Program-made: the position numbers and the translations under genes
The notes under the pieces: generated by a model
The model's database searches: none
The model's input: only the letters and a program-made list of their open reading frames with translations
What the model was told of the DNA's origin: nothing
Assembly (NCBI GenBank): GCA_965248395.1
Contig: OZ252103.1
Span: 310,001 to 374,000, forward strand
Direction: 5' to 3'
Origin: JAAXHH01 sp965248395
GTDB taxonomy: Bacteria > JAAXHH01
Length of the DNA stretch: 64,000 nucleotides
Part shown: in pieces, positions 61,376 through 64,000 of the stretch
Position numbering within the stretch: the first letter of the stretch is position 1
Layout of the letters: the number at the start of each line of letters is the position of its first letter

Positions 61376-62314
61376 GTGAAAAACCTACGTTACATGCTCA
61401 TCGCAGTCCTGCTGGCCCTGCCGGTCCAGCGGGTCCAGGCGGGTGTCGGCCAGGCCGGCGGCCTGTTCCTGCAGATCGCCCCCGACGCCCGGTCCACGGC
61501 CATGGGAGAGACCGGTGTCGCCCACGTAACGGGCGCCCTGGTGCCGGCGTGGAATCCCGGCGGCCTGGGTTTTCTTGAGAACAGCGGCGTATCGGCAACC
61601 TATTTCAAATGGCTGCCCTACCTGGCGGACGACCTCTACTACCTGCATTTTTCCTACGTGCATCCCGTAGAGGGCATCGGCACATTCGGCGTCAGCCTGC
61701 CCTATCTTTCACTGGGAGAGCAGGAAAGAACCAACGCGGCAGGTGACAGCCAGGGCACGTTCAACAGTTCGGATATGGCCGTATCCCTTTCCTACGGCCG
61801 CCAGATCAACGAATTGCTGGGGATCGGTTCTAACCTGAAGCTTATACGGAGCGCGCTCTCGGACGAGGACGGAGGCGTGGGGACAAGCTTCGCCGTGGAC
61901 ATCGGCGTGACCGCCAACGTCCTGCCTCGTTTTACCGTGGCCGGCGTTGTTCAGAACCTGGGTACGGAGATCAAGTACAACAATCCGGACCAGGGGGATC
62001 CCTTGTCCCGGAATCTCAAGGTTGGCGCCGCGCTGAAGGCCCTTGATACCGAGACGAACAGCCTGTTGCTGGCCTGCGACTTAAATCGGCTGCTCCTCAA
62101 GGACGGCGGGAACATCATCAATATCGGAGTCGAATACTGGTACCAGGATTTCATCGCGCTGCGTACCGGGTACGTCCACGACCCCGATGGCGACGTGAAA
62201 ACGCCCACTTTCGGCGGCGGCCTGCAGTGGAAGATGTATCGCCTCGATTTCAGCTATACCACCAGCTCGACGCTCCAGGACATCACCAAGTTCACCATTT
62301 CGGCGAACTTCTAA
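61376..62314 (+). CDS. PorV/PorQ-like outer-membrane beta-barrel protein
   Basis: 312 residues from GTG 61376, with AGAGGAG upstream; this start gives a clean signal peptide (LRYMLIAVLLALPVQRVQA). The mature start is GVGQAGGLFLQIAPDARSTAMGETGVA, the PorV/UPF0164 signature, then WNPGGLGFL, alternating barrel strands and a C-terminal aromatic (TISANF). PorV proteins support type IX secretion and surface protein attachment in Bacteroidota, but are also found more widely. No other type IX gene is in the window. Confidence 0.88.
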   Translation: MKNLRYMLIAVLLALPVQRVQAGVGQAGGLFLQIAPDARSTAMGETGVAHVTGALVPAWNPGGLGFLENSGVSATYFKWLPYLADDLYYLHFSYVHPVEGIGTFGVSLPYLSLGEQERTNAAGDSQGTFNSSDMAVSLSYGRQINELLGIGSNLKLIRSALSDEDGGVGTSFAVDIGVTANVLPRFTVAGVVQNLGTEIKYNNPDQGDPLSRNLKVGAALKALDTETNSLLLACDLNRLLLKDGGNIINIGVEYWYQDFIALRTGYVHDPDGDVKTPTFGGGLQWKMYRLDFSYTTSSTLQDITKFTISANF

Positions 62315-62339
62315 GCGCGGTTTCGAGGGGATGGGTTCC

Positions 62340-63173
62340 CTACTCTTCGACCAGCCGGATCTCGTAGAGCCTGGGCCACCATTTTCCGGTGACGAACAAA
62401 CGGTCCCGCCCGGCATCGTAGGCAATTCCGTTGAGCACGTCCGCCCTGGGCCGGGCTTCCTTGGGTTCGAGCAGTCCCTCCAGGTCGATCCATCCGGTTA
62501 CCCGGCCGCTGGCGGGATCGATCCGTGCGATGCGGTATTCCTGCCAGATGTTGGCGTAGATCTCCCCCTTGACATATTCCAGTTCGTTCAGATAGCGTAC
62601 CTGGCCGTCCTCATCCCGTACGATCACCCTGCCGATCTCTTCGAAGGTCACCTTGTCCCGGAAGTACAGGATAGACGACCCGTCACTCATGACAAACCGC
62701 TCTCCGTCGTAGGCAATGCCCCATCCCTCACCGGGATAGGCTACACTCCTGATTAAATCGAAAGTCCTTCTGTCGTAGATGAAACCGACGCCGGATTTCC
62801 AGGTCAGCTGGATAATCTTGTCGTCGAAAAGGGCGAGCCCCTCCCCGAATATCGTCGAGGAGAGGCGGCGGACCTGTTCCACCTCGCCGGTCTGCAGCAC
62901 GACCTTACGTAACGAGGAACGACCATAGTTCCCGGTGCTTTCGTACAGCGTATCGCCCAGGACCGCCAGGCCCTGCGTGAAGGCGCCGGTATTGTGGGGA
63001 AACGTGTTGTCTACCACATATGTATACCGCTTTGCCGGTTCCATGACCGCAGGATCGGGACCACCAGTGGGTGTCACCGGTGTTCGCGTTCCCGAGTTCG
63101 TCGGTTCGGAGCAAGCAGCAAAGCTGAACAGGCCCGCCAGGTAGATCAAGACGGTAAGTATATTCCTAATCAT
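62340..63173 (-). CDS. Glutaminyl-peptide cyclotransferase lipoprotein
   Basis: 277 residues. Lipobox FAAC (Cys21) after a signal peptide. The five-bladed-propeller QC family is recognised by FPHNTGAFTQGLAVLGDTLYESTGNYG, EGLALFDDKIIQLTWK, VAYPGEGWGIAYDGERFVMSDGS, LNELEYVKGEIYANIWQ and VLNGIAYDAGRDRLFVTGKWW. These enzymes convert N-terminal Gln to pyroglutamate on exported proteins. Alone on the minus strand, 13 nt from the GNAT gene. Confidence 0.92.
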   Translation of the reverse strand: MIRNILTVLIYLAGLFSFAACSEPTNSGTRTPVTPTGGPDPAVMEPAKRYTYVVDNTFPHNTGAFTQGLAVLGDTLYESTGNYGRSSLRKVVLQTGEVEQVRRLSSTIFGEGLALFDDKIIQLTWKSGVGFIYDRRTFDLIRSVAYPGEGWGIAYDGERFVMSDGSSILYFRDKVTFEEIGRVIVRDEDGQVRYLNELEYVKGEIYANIWQEYRIARIDPASGRVTGWIDLEGLLEPKEARPRADVLNGIAYDAGRDRLFVTGKWWPRLYEIRLVEE

Positions 63174-63185
63174 TTGCGTGGTTTC

Positions 63186-63671
63186 CTACAGTTTCCTGTA
63201 CATGATGCAGGCGTCCACCAGGCCGTGCTCCGGATGGTTGAACGCGCCCGGTATGGTACCGGCCACCGTAAACCCCAGTTCCCGCCAGAGCGCCACGGCC
63301 CGGTGGTTCGTGCTGACGACCATGTTGAACTGCATGGCCACGAATCCCTCGCGGCGGGCTTCGTCGAGGGCGTGTTTTCCCATCGCACGTCCCACGCCGC
63401 GACCCTGACAGTCCGGATCGACCATGAAACCCGCGTTGGCCACGTGCGAGCCCTGTCCCGGCTGGTTGGGCCGGATATAGAAGGTGCCCACCGTATGATC
63501 GCCATCCAGCGCGACGTAGGGCCGGTTCGGCGGTGCCATCCACAACGCGTATGCTTCCTTCTTGTCCGTCTCGGGCGGGTAGGGATAGGTGTCGGCCGCC
63601 TGAACGACCCGGTGAAAGATCGTCCAGATGGCTTCGAAGTCATCCTCGACGGCCCGCCGGACCTGTATCAT
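63186..63671 (-). CDS. GNAT-family N-acetyltransferase
   Basis: 161 residues. IQVRRAVEDDFEAIWTIFHRVV and the acetyl-CoA motif VDPDCQGRGVGRAMGKHALDEA, then FNMVVSTNHRAVALWRELGF. The start overlaps the stop of the ankyrin gene (ATGA). Substrate unknown. Confidence 0.92.
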   Translation of the reverse strand: MIQVRRAVEDDFEAIWTIFHRVVQAADTYPYPPETDKKEAYALWMAPPNRPYVALDGDHTVGTFYIRPNQPGQGSHVANAGFMVDPDCQGRGVGRAMGKHALDEARREGFVAMQFNMVVSTNHRAVALWRELGFTVAGTIPGAFNHPEHGLVDACIMYRKL

Positions 63672-64000
63672 CCAATCCCTCGCTCAAGAATCATGGATTC
63701 GATCACCTTCCGTTTCCGATCCCGGGCGATGTCCAGCGCCGTAGCGCCATCCTGGTCCCTGATCGACGGGTCGGCGCCCTGGTCGAGCAGGTAACCGACG
63801 AAATCCTTCCCGGCGCCGCGGACGGCGGCCCAGTGGAGCGCGGTGCGGCCCCGGTGGTGATCGGCGGCGTTGACGTTCGCGCCGCGGTCGATCAGGAACC
63901 GCGCCATGTTGTACGTGCCGTACTGGACCAGTTCGCTGAGCGTGTCGTCCACGGCGGGGTGCCGGATGTCGGCACCCGCCTCCAGCAGGCGTTCCACGCT
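63668..64000 (-). CDS. Ankyrin-repeat protein (5' end outside window)
   Basis: The frame remains open to the right edge, so only the C-terminal 110 residues are visible. Three ankyrin-like repeats: YNMARFLIDRGANVNAADHHRG, RTALHWAAVRGAGKDFVGYLL and ADPSIRDQDGATALDIARDR. Protein-protein interaction is the expected role. It overlaps the GNAT gene by 4 nt, suggesting a shared transcript. Confidence 0.85.
   Translation of the reverse strand, partial: SVERLLEAGADIRHPAVDDTLSELVQYGTYNMARFLIDRGANVNAADHHRGRTALHWAAVRGAGKDFVGYLLDQGADPSIRDQDGATALDIARDRKRKVIESMILERGIG

Noticed and set aside
1..64000. CRISPR arrays, rRNA, tRNA genes, retrons and prophage genes
   Set aside because: None recognised; the tandem repeats found are too short and lack unique spacers.

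Overview
The window is a dense, GC-rich bacterial chromosome segment of about 50 genes, mostly in co-directional runs, with both window edges cutting a gene. No rRNA, tRNA, CRISPR array or complete insertion sequence was seen. Diderm physiology is clear: a CusCBA-type tripartite metal efflux system with an outer-membrane channel, a PorV/PorQ-like beta-barrel, a GWxTD-domain protein, many lipoproteins and an envelope M48 protease. This mix (GWxTD, PorV, large FtsX permeases, BIG2/leucine-rich-repeat lipoproteins, GH106-like and ceramidase-like hydrolases, Gfo/Idh enzymes, a spore-photoproduct-lyase cassette without sporulation genes) suggests an environmental FCB-type or Latescibacterota-like lineage. 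That placement is an inference from gene content.

Layout. 1-3.5 kb: the C-terminal nuclease end of a RecB/AddA-type helicase, then a visibly AT-rich accessory patch holding the 3' remnant of an AAA_13 (PrrC/RloC-like) ATPase, a phospholipase-D/HEAT-repeat protein and an unknown 80-residue protein. 3.6-11 kb: a beta-propeller glycosidase-like protein, a TVP38 membrane protein, a DUF547 protein, a TlpA-type thioredoxin, mutS and a Nudix hydrolase. 11-17.4 kb: cusCBA with a small Cys-rich exported protein upstream. 17.5-18.2 kb: a toxin-first PIN/Phd toxin-antitoxin pair with a perfect palindromic operator. 18.3-25.2 kb: ROK kinase, gpmI, htrA and lon. 25.6-29.6 kb: a cytochrome c'-like lipoprotein, an exported two-domain VOC protein, an Eis-like acetyltransferase, a VapBC pair with its promoter nested in an inverted repeat, and DUF1330. 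29.7-42.3 kb: a serine-hydrolase fold lacking its catalytic residues, GH106-like glycosidase, M29 aminopeptidase, a GWxTD gene interrupted by an in-frame stop, an FtsX-type permease and a frameshifted BIG2/LRR lipoprotein. 42.3-49.6 kb: a heme operon, ccsA-hemA-hemC-hemD-(zinc ribbon)-hemB-hemL, with a recognisable promoter. 49.7-64 kb: era, an APH-type kinase, an M48 protease, a deacetylase-family metallohydrolase, the nucleosidase/SplB/SDR cassette, a MOSC protein, a ceramidase-like hydrolase, a Gfo/Idh oxidoreductase, a PorV-like protein, a glutaminyl cyclase, a GNAT and an ankyrin fragment.

How genes work together. The heme cluster covers the C5 route from glutamyl-tRNA to uroporphyrinogen III plus a cytochrome c assembly protein; hemE onward are outside the window. 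The Cus genes form one metal-export machine. htrA, lon and M48 are envelope and cytoplasmic protein quality control. The nucleosidase, SplB and SDR genes overlap each other and look translationally coupled.

Most notable for follow-up: the AT-rich patch (possible defence-island remnant), the degenerate hydrolase, the two broken surface-protein genes, well-resolved promoter/operator architectures (two toxin-antitoxin loci, htrA, the heme operon, leaderless era, twin sites upstream of lon), the SplB cassette, and repeated small tandem duplications, two of which span stop codons.
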